From: Ramicandelaber brevisporus
Taxonomy: Eukaryota; Kickxellomycota; Ramicandelaberales; Ramicandelaberaceae
DNA: 12,213 bases
Assembly (NCBI GenBank): GCA_025201865.1
Contig: MU603096.1
Location: 1,770-13,982, forward strand
Reading direction: 5' to 3'
The position numbers were made by a program, and so were the translations under genes. The notes beneath the pieces were generated by a model. That model was not told the origin of the DNA. It was given only the letters and a program-made list of their open reading frames with translations, and ran no database searches. Numbering within the stretch: the stretch's first letter is position 1; each line of letters opens with the position of its first letter. Of this stretch, positions 1 through 8,145 are shown piece by piece.

Positions 1-274
1 CCATACAACAATGCGCATGTCATTTCACGTCATCACTTGTAATAAAATATTTCTTTGCGACCTGCGCTTCTGTTTTTTCTTTTACCTTTAGATATACTTT
101 CTCCTTGCACTTCCCTTTTCAATCTCTCACGCCTCGTTATCAATTGATTTTTCGGAAGGTTGTTTATTGCATCCACAGTGTACGATGCATGTGTTGTTGC
201 CATCAACACGATGTGTGAGATCAGCGTCCCCTTCCCTCCCTCCGATTTCCTTTTTTTTTACAATCTATTGCATG
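1..274. other. Non-coding left flank, possible 3' end of a neighbour
   Basis: I see no coding region here. An AATAAA hexamer lies at 41-46 on the + strand and could be the poly(A) signal of a gene ending to the left of the window. This stretch still contains + strand ATGs (at about 11, 17, 185, 189, 211 and 272), unlike the following 2.5 kb. The start of the next gene's transcript may therefore lie at or just after its right end. That placement is inference. Confidence 0.4.
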
Positions 275-726
275 TGTGTGTCCACCTTTCCAAAAACACA
301 GCGCTGAACCGAGTAAAATTGACAGTCCCTCAGCAAGTTCTCTCTTTGTTGTTGGTGTACACATTGCCCTTGCCCTTGCCTTATATACACAACCTCGCTT
401 GTATAATACCCTCCTCTCCCGCGTGGACGGTTTGGTTCGCGTGGTGTATTTGCCTTGCGCGAGCCTTTTGGAAGCGTGACAAAATTTTGTAGATTGTCCA
501 TTCCGAAAGTGCGGGGTTGAGGGAGTTGTACAACGTGTCTTCCTTCCTCTTCACCGTCAGCCTCCGCAACATTCACAGCCTCTCTTGCTCCATACTTTTT
601 GTTGGTTTACTTTATTCGTTCGTCTCTAAACTAATCCAAGCGCGCATCATATTCTCGCGAGCCACAGTACATTTCGCACACTTCTCCACTCCACAATAGA
701 CTCTACTTACATCACTCACACATTAC

Positions 727-730
<4 letters not shown>

Positions 731-762
<32 letters not shown>
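731..762 (+). repeat. (CT)16 dinucleotide microsatellite
   Basis: Sixteen perfect CT units are followed by GT and a further CTCTC. This is a pure polypyrimidine run within the long leader. Such mirror-symmetric CT/GA tracts can adopt triplex (H-DNA) structures and commonly mark fungal promoters near transcription starts, so this may lie close to an initiation site. Confidence 0.95.
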
Positions 763-770
<8 letters not shown>

Positions 771-1757
771 ATTACTTTTGTACAGGGCTGCGTGGTTGTG
801 TGTAGTGTGACAGCCGTTTTTTTCTTCAAATCACTCAACAATATCCCACCACCACCACACGCATTCAATCTCTTGGTGGTCACTCTCGACCACTGCAGTC
901 CCACAAAACAACTTTGCTTGTCCTTTCTTTACGTAGACAGACTTGCATATACTCCCACTTACTCCTACATATCCTCAACCACCACCTCTAGCCACTACAA
1001 GCGACCAAGTCGATATTAAAAAAAAAGAAACTGACCCTGCAGGGAAGGCTTGTTCAATCTGTCGCTACTGTTTCCTCCTTGCTTCTCCCCTCCCCTTTTT
1101 GACTCTATTGATCACTTTCCTCCTTTCAGCTGGTACCTTGCAGGCGCTTCTCAAATCTTACTTCCTACCGTTCCAAACCAGAAGATAAGCAGTCAGCGTC
1201 TCTATCAGCGTCTGTCGCTTTTGCTCATTTTCCGATCTCTCTCACTCTCTCTAGATAATCCACTATTTACTCCGTGTCACACTTGTTGCATCTCTGTTTC
1301 CTCCCAGGCGCGTGTGATCGAGAGAACAAGAGTCTGTGCCCTTTTCTATTGCACATCCCACGCAACCATTCACACAATCACTGCCTCGTTTATTCACTCA
1401 CTCATTCCTTCATTCATTCATTTGTCCTTGAAGCGCGTGTGCCAAATCGAGTACGCGAACTAATTTTGGAGAGTTTATCTATTGCTGTTTATTATTCCTT
1501 TTCCTGTCGCCGCTGCCCCGTTGACAGTCCAGTTTTCCGGAGGAACGGGGGCATTCATCCATTCTGCCAAAGCGGCGCACACAGCTGACAAGTACTTCCT
1601 CTTGCCGAATACTCACCCCCCCATCCATCCAAGCCCTTAGCTTTCTTTTTTTGTCTCGCTTCACTTTGTGCTGCAAACTGTTCGTATATCGCAGCAACGT
1701 TGATCATTATAATTCTCTCCCTTCCAACTCTCCCTCCTCCTCACCCTTATCCATTGT

Positions 1758-1787
1758 CATCCATTACCATCCATTACCATCCATCAC
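1758..1787 (+). repeat. 10-bp CATCCATTAC tandem repeat
   Basis: There are three units: two exact CATCCATTAC copies and a third ending CATCAC. Degenerate CCATTGT precedes them. Each unit carries two CAT triplets and none carries ATG. It lies inside the ATG-free leader. Confidence 0.85.
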
Positions 1788-2220
1788 TCTAGTATTGCCA
1801 TCAAATTGTGCAGTGAACTGGTGATCTTCGCTGACCAGGGCTGACTTGACCGTTCAAACTGTGTCGCCGCCTCTCTTCTTTCCGTCAGCAACAAAAATAC
1901 ACTTTAGCAAGCCAAACTCTTTTGTTTCCTTGAGCGTTGCTCTGACCGCTCCCCTTCATCAGCAGCCATCTTCATACCGCTCTGTGTTGCCGTTGGTCAG
2001 CAGCCCTCTGTGCATAAACGTGTGCGTTGGTTCGCTTGCTCTTGCCGACAGACCGACGCACAGTCGCTGAGGCGTTATTTTCTGACTCTTTCTTTCTTTC
2101 TCTCTCCTCTTTCTATATATCTCGTTTGAACCCATTTTTGGAGAGTGTGCCTCGCCTAGAAACCTTCCTCGAGTGAGTGCGAGCTGAACACGACCCAACA
2201 CACCTCCCTTTCCCTTTCCC

Positions 2221-2250
2221 TTCTTCTTCTTCTTCTTCTTCTTCTTCTTC
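2221..2250 (+). repeat. (TTC)10 trinucleotide microsatellite
   Basis: Ten perfect TTC units directly follow a CCCTTTCCCTTTCCC tract, giving about 50 bp of uninterrupted pyrimidines. It is non-coding in the + direction (no ATG nearby). GAA/TTC tracts are prone to length change and to triplex formation. Confidence 0.95.
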
Positions 2251-2617
2251 CTCTCTGCCACTTCCTCTTCGTTAGATTAGACTTGCACTCGACTCAATCT
2301 GTGTTTCTCATCGTACAACCTGACTCTCACTCTCTTTTGTACCGAACTGGGCGAGCAACAGGCGAGGGTTGTGCTTTTTTTTCTCGAGTTGTGCCTGCTC
2401 TCTGGATTCGGAGCGTGCGTAAGTAGTGCTGGTTTCGACAGATTGCAAAGTAGGTGTGTTGCATATACTGTCAGCTCATCAGCCTGCTTGTAGACGGTAG
2501 CAGGTACGACCGAAGAAGCCGCAGCTTGCCGAGGTGTGCGCTGACAAGGACAACGAGTGTTTGATATTGAACTGAGTGACCCTGGCGTGGGTTGGCTGGT
2601 CTTTTTCCACAATTTAT

Positions 2618-2646
2618 CATCCATCCACCCATCCACCCATCCATCC
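2618..2646 (+). repeat. CATC/CACC-type tetranucleotide repeat
   Basis: An imperfect run of CATC and CACC units lies about 190 bp before the start codon. It resembles the CATC-rich clusters at 1620-1630 and 1758-1787, so the leader repeatedly uses the same pyrimidine-rich, ATG-lacking word. Confidence 0.8.
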
Positions 2647-2773
2647 TCCGCTCGCGCGATTGATTGTACGAGAACACGTTGTTCTTTCCTTCCTTTTTCT
2701 TTCTCTTTGAGTATTGTCACCACCGCGAGCAGCCAGTCCACGTTTATCAGCACCAGCAAACAGGCAAGGCAAC

Positions 2774-2797
2774 AAGGAAACAAGCAAGGAAACAAGC
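2774..2797 (+). repeat. Two exact 12-bp AAGGAAACAAGC units before the start codon
   Basis: Two perfect copies of AAGGAAACAAGC lie 41 bases before the ATG at 2838. The last 80 bases of the leader change from pyrimidine-rich to A/C/G-rich and lack T, which would leave the leader unstructured just before the start. That role is inference. Confidence 0.85.
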
Positions 2798-2837
2798 AAC
2801 GTGCGTCACGAGTGCAACAGTGTGCTAATTGTCATCA

Positions 2838-3652
2838 ATGTCAACGATTGTGCAAGGTGCATTGCCAATGCAGCAAGCAGTCACATCTGTGATCGGAGAG
2901 CCTGAAGATGGTGAAATATCTGATTCTACACTCACAATTGCAGATGCAAGCTCAGCGTCGAATATGCCAATTGTCAATGTGCCTCATCATCAACATCAGC
3001 ATCAACAGCCAAGTGGCAGACAAATTGGATATTCAAGTACAGTTCCATCGGTTAAATCACCATTGCGGGCATCTCATCTAATTAATACAAAGAACAGCAC
3101 AGCTGGTTATCGTCAACAGCAACAACAGCAACAGCAGCAGCAAACTATGCTCTTGGCAGGAGCAGCTCCATCGCCGGCTTATTCACCAAACCAACAGCCT
3201 CACCAACAGTCAGCTCAACAGCAACATCTGCCTCGAGATGCACTTGGATCAAAGATTGTCAAATTGAGGTCGCTAATGATGATGGGAATGGGAGCTATTG
3301 AGCCATATGAAAAGAAGACAGATGCTTACATTTCAATGAACAAAGATGCTATTAATGATCGCAGATTGTTATTAGGTGGAAACGTTGCGTGCACCTCTTA
3401 CTATGTGCCTCTGGTGGATAGAAAATTAATGCACGCTGAGCGAGAACGCGCTAAACATGCTGCTGCTGCTGCTGCTGCTGCTGTTGCTACACAACCGCAC
3501 ATTACTGCGCACCACAATACCAGTGCAATTAATAAGGCATCGTTGGGACATGCAGTTCCACAGTCACAGCCGCAGCAAAGTATTACATCAAAGCCGCAGC
3601 CATCGACTTTCACAGTGCCTCGATCGCATCAGCAACAGCTCAGCACGGCTGC

Positions 3653-3687
<35 letters not shown>

Positions 3688-4349
3688 CTATCAAAAATCA
3701 AACACAGACTACTACAGCCGCAGCGGTTGGAGTGTTACCCCGTGCTCAAAAGTCACTCCAGCCGCAACCTCAGCAGCAGCAGCGCCAGTCTGCTCAATTA
3801 GTGGCACCTGAGTCTAAAGTTGCACAGACCGTGGCCTCGTCGTCGGTATCATCGATTGGAATGCAGAGACCACGGGCATCAACTTCAGCCAGCACTCCGC
3901 TGACTACTCAATCATCACCTGCAAAACCATCTCCAGTGAACAGATTACATCAACAGACTCCATCACAGCACCATAAACAGCAGCAGCAATCACTCCCGAC
4001 CAGGTCGCCTCGTCAGATACCACAGGTGTCAGGTACAGCTCAGGCCATGCAGAGTCTGCGTGGGCCATCGGCTACCAGAACGACTTCTGATGCACCCGCC
4101 GTCCAAAACAAGCCAGCATCGTCATCAGCCACACTGTCAGCAGTATCTGGCTCTATGAATCTGATTCGTCAATATTTGAACAGACTTACTAGTTTGCCAC
4201 AGCGACCACTTCAGATTAATCCGGATCGATTGCGCAAGCAAATGCCAATCACTACAATGGAGGCTTCACTTGTAGAACCACCAACCAAGAGACGGCGTGT
4301 TGAAAAGCGTAAGCCAATCAACTCTGTACAACAACAACAGCAGCAACAA

Positions 4350-4383
<34 letters not shown>

Positions 4384-6731
4384 GAGTGTTAGTTCCAACA
4401 CCAACTTTGTCATCAGTCGTCAATTCCCGAGATGTAGCACCAATGGAGGATATTCAGCCAATTGTTCACAATGCAGTAATCAAGGAGAAGTCACAATCTC
4501 CTCCTCCTCTGCATCCTCCTCTTCCCCCTGTGAATGCACGTGTTTCTACTCTATTCAATCGCTCAGCTCAGAGAATGAAGAAATCAACTGCGGCATCATC
4601 AACAGCAACTCGCACACTTCAGTCATTGAAAGTGTCAATCAGAATGCGTTCATCAACTTTAGCTACAGCTAAAGCTACAGCTACAGCTACAGCTATAACT
4701 GCAATCACACCCGCAATCACACCTGTAACTGCAACTATAGCTACTGCTGTGGCTCAGCAGGATGTACATCCAATGGATATTATAGTGGATGAGCCAAAGA
4801 GTACAGCTGTGCAGCACTCTTCCAAAGATGCATCAATCTCACCAACAATGACTGTTATTCCGACTGTTAATGCAACAACAAATAATTCAAGTAGCAACGA
4901 ACAGCAACAACAGCAACAGCAACAGCAATCATCATCGTCATCAACGTCGACAGCATCACGTGACTCGTCAAGTGGGTCCAATCGCAATAGAGATGGTGGT
5001 AGTGGAGTTGGAGGATATAGCTATCGAAGCCGCAGTCGTAGTAGCAGTCGCAGTCAGAGTCGAGATAGATACAGAGATAGAGACAGAGAGCGTGGGAGAC
5101 GACATCGCGACAGAGAATCTCGCAGAAATGGAGGAAGTGAACATAGTCCAGACCGCAGCAGGTCAACTGAAAGAGACAGATCAAGCAGACGTCGCACCAC
5201 GCGAGACCGCAATGATAGAGACCGCAGTGATAGAGACCGCAGTGACCGTGATAGAGGTGATAGAGGTGATAGAGGTGATGATCGATACACTTCTCGCGAT
5301 AGAAGTGATCATCGTGATCGCAATGACCGCGGAAGAGACCGTGAGACAACGCGTGACAGAGATCAGCAACAGTACCAACAACAACAGCAGAGAGCGAGTC
5401 GCACGGCCAACAGCACTAACACAGCTACCACAGCAGTGAATGAAGTGACGTCATTAAATCCACTCCCATCAATAACTAGCACACCTTTGTTGACAGCAAC
5501 CACACCAACTGCATCAAAGCTACGATCAACTCCACAATTAAATTCAGTCCAACAACAGCAACAGCAGCAACAGCAACAACAGCAACAACAACCAATGCCT
5601 CCGCAGCGTATTGCCTTTGGTGAATACAAAAAGCGTCAGGAATCGTCAACTGTTTCAAGAGACTCTTCAAACGAACCACAGCAACAAACACAGTCACAGT
5701 CACACTCCTCTCACCCACAACAACATCAGTCATCATCATCCTCATCCTCATCCTCATCATCACAGTCAATATTGGATAGAGGAAAGGCTTGGAAGAGACA
5801 AGGCAATGTATCACTTCGCATTATTGAAAGTGATATCAACAAGTCACTGGATGCTGATAAGTTCAAACTACACACAGAAAAGATGCTGGTTTGTTTCTTG
5901 TATGCATTGTTTGGATTTGCAGAGGCATTCAGCTTAATGTACAATACAGATTTGGATCCTCAGCAATTGTCCTATAAAAGACAGCGCAATTCAGTTGCTC
6001 ATGAAGAATTCAACTCTTGGTCTTCAATGGTTAAACTATTGGAGTTTGTTCAAAATAACTCTGTATCTGAACCAATGAAGTTGTCTCAGTCCCAAATTGG
6101 AACAGTGGTTGATGGATTAAGCTCTTTATTATATTCTGCAGTTTCTACTAGAATGACCTCCTCTCGTCTGGCTATACTCACATCAGCACCAGCTGCTCAT
6201 GACGCCAATGCCGCTAGAAACGGATTTGCAGAGATTAGTGAATACACTCTGCGTGCTACCATCAACAATCGTCGTGCCGATGGCATTGTGACTCCGTCTA
6301 CTCTGCGCCGCGAGCTCCCACGCACTGCCCATCGCTGCGACTTGATTAGTGGCATTGGTGGTTCTTCAATGATGGCAACTGAACCTGCAGCGTTTATGCC
6401 TCAAGGTGAACCTCCTCTGCCACTGTCGCTGATGCGGCTTCGCTCCAATGGGTTGCAGCGTACAATCTCAGCAGTTAGCGACTTGGAGGAGGGCGAAGTT
6501 AAATCGCCCCGCAGACCCTCCACTGCTAATGGCGCCACTAATGGTGTGATGGCAACGTCACTTGGTGGCAGTGGTGGTGGTGGTGGTGTTGGATTGGAGC
6601 CGGTTTCACCAGAAGATGTGCTACAGTATCCACTGTGCTCCATGTCGCGCATTTCAGACATTGTTGCATTTGGTAGAGCTGCACTGGATGAACTTGTTGA
6701 GAAAACTGCTCTTCCAATCGATCATCTTTAA
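2838..6731 (+). CDS. Large Gln-rich, RS/RD-domain nuclear protein with putative AF4/FMR2-like C-terminal domain
   Basis: This is one uninterrupted frame of 1297 residues. ATG 2838 is the first in frame after a TAA at 2826. From the N-terminus it contains: an EPEDGEISDS motif (about 20-30); a Gln run (about 93-102); a non-repetitive island (about 131-207); Ala and Thr runs; a TKRRRVEKRKP nuclear signal (about 484-493); an 18-Gln run (498-515); a Pro-rich stretch; and an RS/RD domain (about 707-845) with SRSRSSSRSQSRDR followed by DRDR/SDRDR repeats. After more Gln and Ser runs, a folded-looking C-terminus (about 980-1297) has helices around FLYALFGFAEAFSLM, MVKLLEFVQ and GLSSLLYSAVSTRM, and a final SMSRISDIVAFGRAALDEL. 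From memory, the order and spacing resemble the AF4/FMR2 C-terminal homology domain of super elongation complex scaffolds. An LEEGEV motif (about 1216) lies in its linker. The likely role is a nuclear transcription or RNA-processing scaffold; the family call is tentative, while the CDS itself is secure. Confidence 0.9.
3652..3689 (+). repeat. ACA/CAA trinucleotide repeat encoding a Thr run
   Basis: About twelve units are read as ACA (Thr) in the 2838-6731 frame, giving poly-Thr at roughly residues 273-284. The same DNA word elsewhere in the gene is read as CAA (Gln), so this tract sits in a shifted register relative to the Gln tracts. Confidence 0.9.
4329..4382 (+). repeat. Mixed CAA/CAG repeat encoding 18 Gln
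   Basis: Eighteen consecutive Gln codons mix CAA and CAG and end with six CAG then one CAA. It directly follows the basic nuclear-localisation-like cluster. Interruption of CAG by CAA is expected to slow length change of the tract. Confidence 0.95.
4661..4696 (+). repeat. 6-bp AGCTAC repeat encoding Ala-Thr
   Basis: There are six units of AGCTAC (variants AGCTAA, AGCTAT), read in frame as an alternating Ala-Thr segment at about residues 610-622. The segment continues as degenerate ITAITPAITPV. It is in-frame protein low complexity, not a mobile element. Confidence 0.85.
5203..5274 (+). repeat. 15-bp and 9-bp tandem repeats within the RS/RD domain
   Basis: There are three 15-bp units of the type GAGACCGCAGTGATA (5203-5247), followed by three exact 9-bp GTGATAGAG units (5248-5274). 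They encode (R)DRSDRD-like and GDR repeats of the charged RD domain. Both periods are multiples of three, so copy-number change keeps the frame. Confidence 0.9.
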
Positions 6732-7227
6732 ATGGCAAATAACTATTCCACATTATTTTGCGCGTCTCTTCTTCAATTTCATTCCTGTCTGCACTCGCTT
6801 TTCCTCCTTCTCTTTCCATTCCGCTAGCTTTTTTATTGTTAACCTTTACTCTCTCTTTAAATCTTAACTTGAATCCTTTTGCTTGTTTCTTTTACTCTAT
6901 ACTTTTTTTTCTTTTTTTTTTACTTAAAACCCCCACCCCACACTTAACCACTAAGAAACGCTTACACATACGCACACACACACACTCACTCATTATACTC
7001 ACTTTGGTTGAGATTGAGCTTGATTTTACACTGATTCACATCTCATATTTAACATTGTGAGTTGTATCGCCTCTTTTGTTTCAAAGAGTAAAGCAGTTAA
7101 AAAGTAAAAACATAACAAAACAAAACAAAACATGACAAAATAAAACAGAACAAAAGAGGATTAATAGAAGAAATTGTATAGGCTCGTAACTTTAATCATG
7201 GTAGTATAAGTAATAATCACATTAAAA
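6732..7227. other. Convergent intergenic region (two 3' UTRs)
   Basis: There is no gene here. It joins the 3' ends of the large + strand gene and the - strand deaminase gene. It holds T-rich runs, a short CA repeat (about 6973-6984), and an AAAAC-type repeat (about 7114-7131) running into an A-rich tract. An AATAAA on the + strand at 7139-7144 could end the large gene's mRNA about 410 bases after its stop. On the - strand an AATAAA equivalent lies at 6832-6837, nearly 400 bases past the deaminase stop. If both were used, the two transcripts would overlap. Confidence 0.6.
7139..7144 (+). terminator. Candidate poly(A) signal AATAAA
   Basis: AATAAA lies within an A-rich tract downstream of the large + strand gene and 84 bases before the convergent deaminase stop codon. 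It is the only exact + strand AATAAA I see in this intergenic region. Fungal poly(A) signals are degenerate, so use is unproven. Confidence 0.35.
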
Positions 7228-7758
7228 CTATCTACAAGCATCAAGACAGAGCTGCGCGATTTCATTGTCATCAATAGTGTCAACTTGGATACCTGACTGT
7301 AGCAAGAACTCGACTCCGGTGCAGTTTTGAACAAAATCCGGTGGTTCACGAATACCAACCACTACTCTCGTAATAATGGCTGGTCTCAAAGACGCCACAC
7401 GAGAAGACGTTGCTGTTGCAACTGGTGGCGATGCTGTGGCAACTGGGTGGCGGCCGACCCATTCGTGAATTCGATGGCAGCATGGTCGGTTTCCAGATAA
7501 TCTCAAACTGCAAGGCTCCATTGTTGTGTATAATGTGCATCGGACAGGTTCACTTTGCAAACCAACGCCGGTCTCATCATCATCAGCTTCCCACCCAGCT
7601 GCCGTAGCATCACCACCACCAATTTGGAAATGATAATGATCGGATCCGTAATTATTCAGTTTTTCAAGTGCACATTGCTCGGCATGTGTATTGCCCTCCA
7701 ATTCACGAGAGTATCCCGTTGATAAGACGTATGAATCCCACAAATCCACAGCATCAGT

Positions 7759-7794
<36 letters not shown>

Positions 7795-8145
7795 CGTACT
7801 ATCCATGCTTGATGCTGACGATTGTGGTGTCACAGGAATCCCGTTCATCAACAGTTTACGCTCCTGTTGCTGTGGCAATAGCCAAGAGACGGGCGATACG
7901 TCGGGCAGCTTTCTAGTTGGCACTTCAGATACAAGAACCGTACCAACTTGGTAAGCTGTTTTCACAGGGGCTGCTTTCAGAGCCTCCGAGACTGCTAGTC
8001 TCATATAGTACAAGTCTCGTACATCTCTAGTGGTTCCAGCCACCAACGTTGGTGCTGCTTTTGCTGCCGCCGCTGCTGCTGGCGACTGTTGCTTTTGCTC
8101 GCGGTGGCGCTGGAGAAACTGCCGTTGTGGTTCTGCTGTGGTCAT
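7228..8145 (-). CDS. RIB2: Riboflavin-pathway pyrimidine deaminase (DRAP deaminase, Rib2 deaminase domain)
   Basis: This is a 305-residue protein. The first ATG in frame is at 8145, in a good context (AAG before ATG). It belongs to the cytidine-deaminase fold: the zinc and catalytic centre is GNTHAEQCAL (H154, E156) plus TMEPCSLRLSGNRPCC (C212, C222). GYSREL before HAE, and VVVGIREPPDFVQN near the C-terminus, match the yeast Rib2 deaminase domain as I remember it. Known function: after the reductase Rib7, it deaminates the 2,5-diamino-6-ribitylamino-pyrimidinone 5'-phosphate to the uracil form in riboflavin synthesis. In S. cerevisiae the domain is fused behind a tRNA pseudouridine-synthase domain; here it stands alone. 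Low-complexity inserts interrupt the fold: residues about 75-135, with Ala11 (encoded by an 11-unit CAG/CTG tract at about 7761-7793), about 170-198, and about 233-252. All catalytic residues are present, so it is probably active. Confidence 0.88.
7761..7793 (-). repeat. (CAG/CTG)11 microsatellite encoding Ala11
   Basis: Eleven perfect CAG units on the + strand are read on the - strand as GCT Ala codons inside the deaminase gene. The tract lies in a loop insertion between the first strand of the fold and the GYSREL segment. Unlike the Gln tracts in the neighbouring gene it is uninterrupted, so it should be length-variable. Confidence 0.9.

Larger units (their letters stand above)
275..2837 (+). 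promoter_or_regulatory. ATG-free, pyrimidine-rich promoter and very long 5' leader
   Basis: I see no gene in this 2563-bp stretch. The + strand is strongly C/T-rich, with many simple repeats. Reading every line, I find no ATG on the + strand between 275 and the start codon at 2838, whereas CAT occurs roughly 47 times. Some transcript long enough to expose most of this region to ribosome scanning would explain that. The region probably holds the promoter at its left end and a leader of up to about 2.5 kb for the 2838-6731 gene. The start codon sits in a modest context (atcaATGt) and an in-frame TAA at 2826-2828 rules out an upstream extension. Intron-like signals exist (GTAAGT at 2419, GTGAGT at 2173, pyrimidine-AG sites at 1129 and 1308) but none can be paired with confidence. 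The transcription start is unknown. Confidence 0.6.

Noticed and set aside
2173-2490. Possible 5' leader introns (GTGAGT 2173, GTAAGT 2419)
   Set aside because: No acceptor and branch point could be paired convincingly, and the lack of ATG across the candidate introns argues that they stay in the mRNA. Kept only as a possibility.
160-2795. Several open frames of 60-170 codons on both strands in the leader region
   Set aside because: On the + strand those beyond 275 have no ATG at all and open only at TTG, CTG or GTG. Their products are low-complexity Ser/Leu/Phe or Lys/Arg runs from pyrimidine repeats, with no recognisable domain.
4867-5439. Long frames on either strand across the Gln and RS/RD region
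   Set aside because: They are repeat shadows of the 2838-6731 frame (Cys, Val/Ile or His/Tyr repeats), with no independent coding signal.
3113-5600. CAG/CAA arrays as CRISPR or mobile repeats
   Set aside because: They are in-frame trinucleotide tracts with no spacers, no terminal inverted repeats and no target-site duplications.
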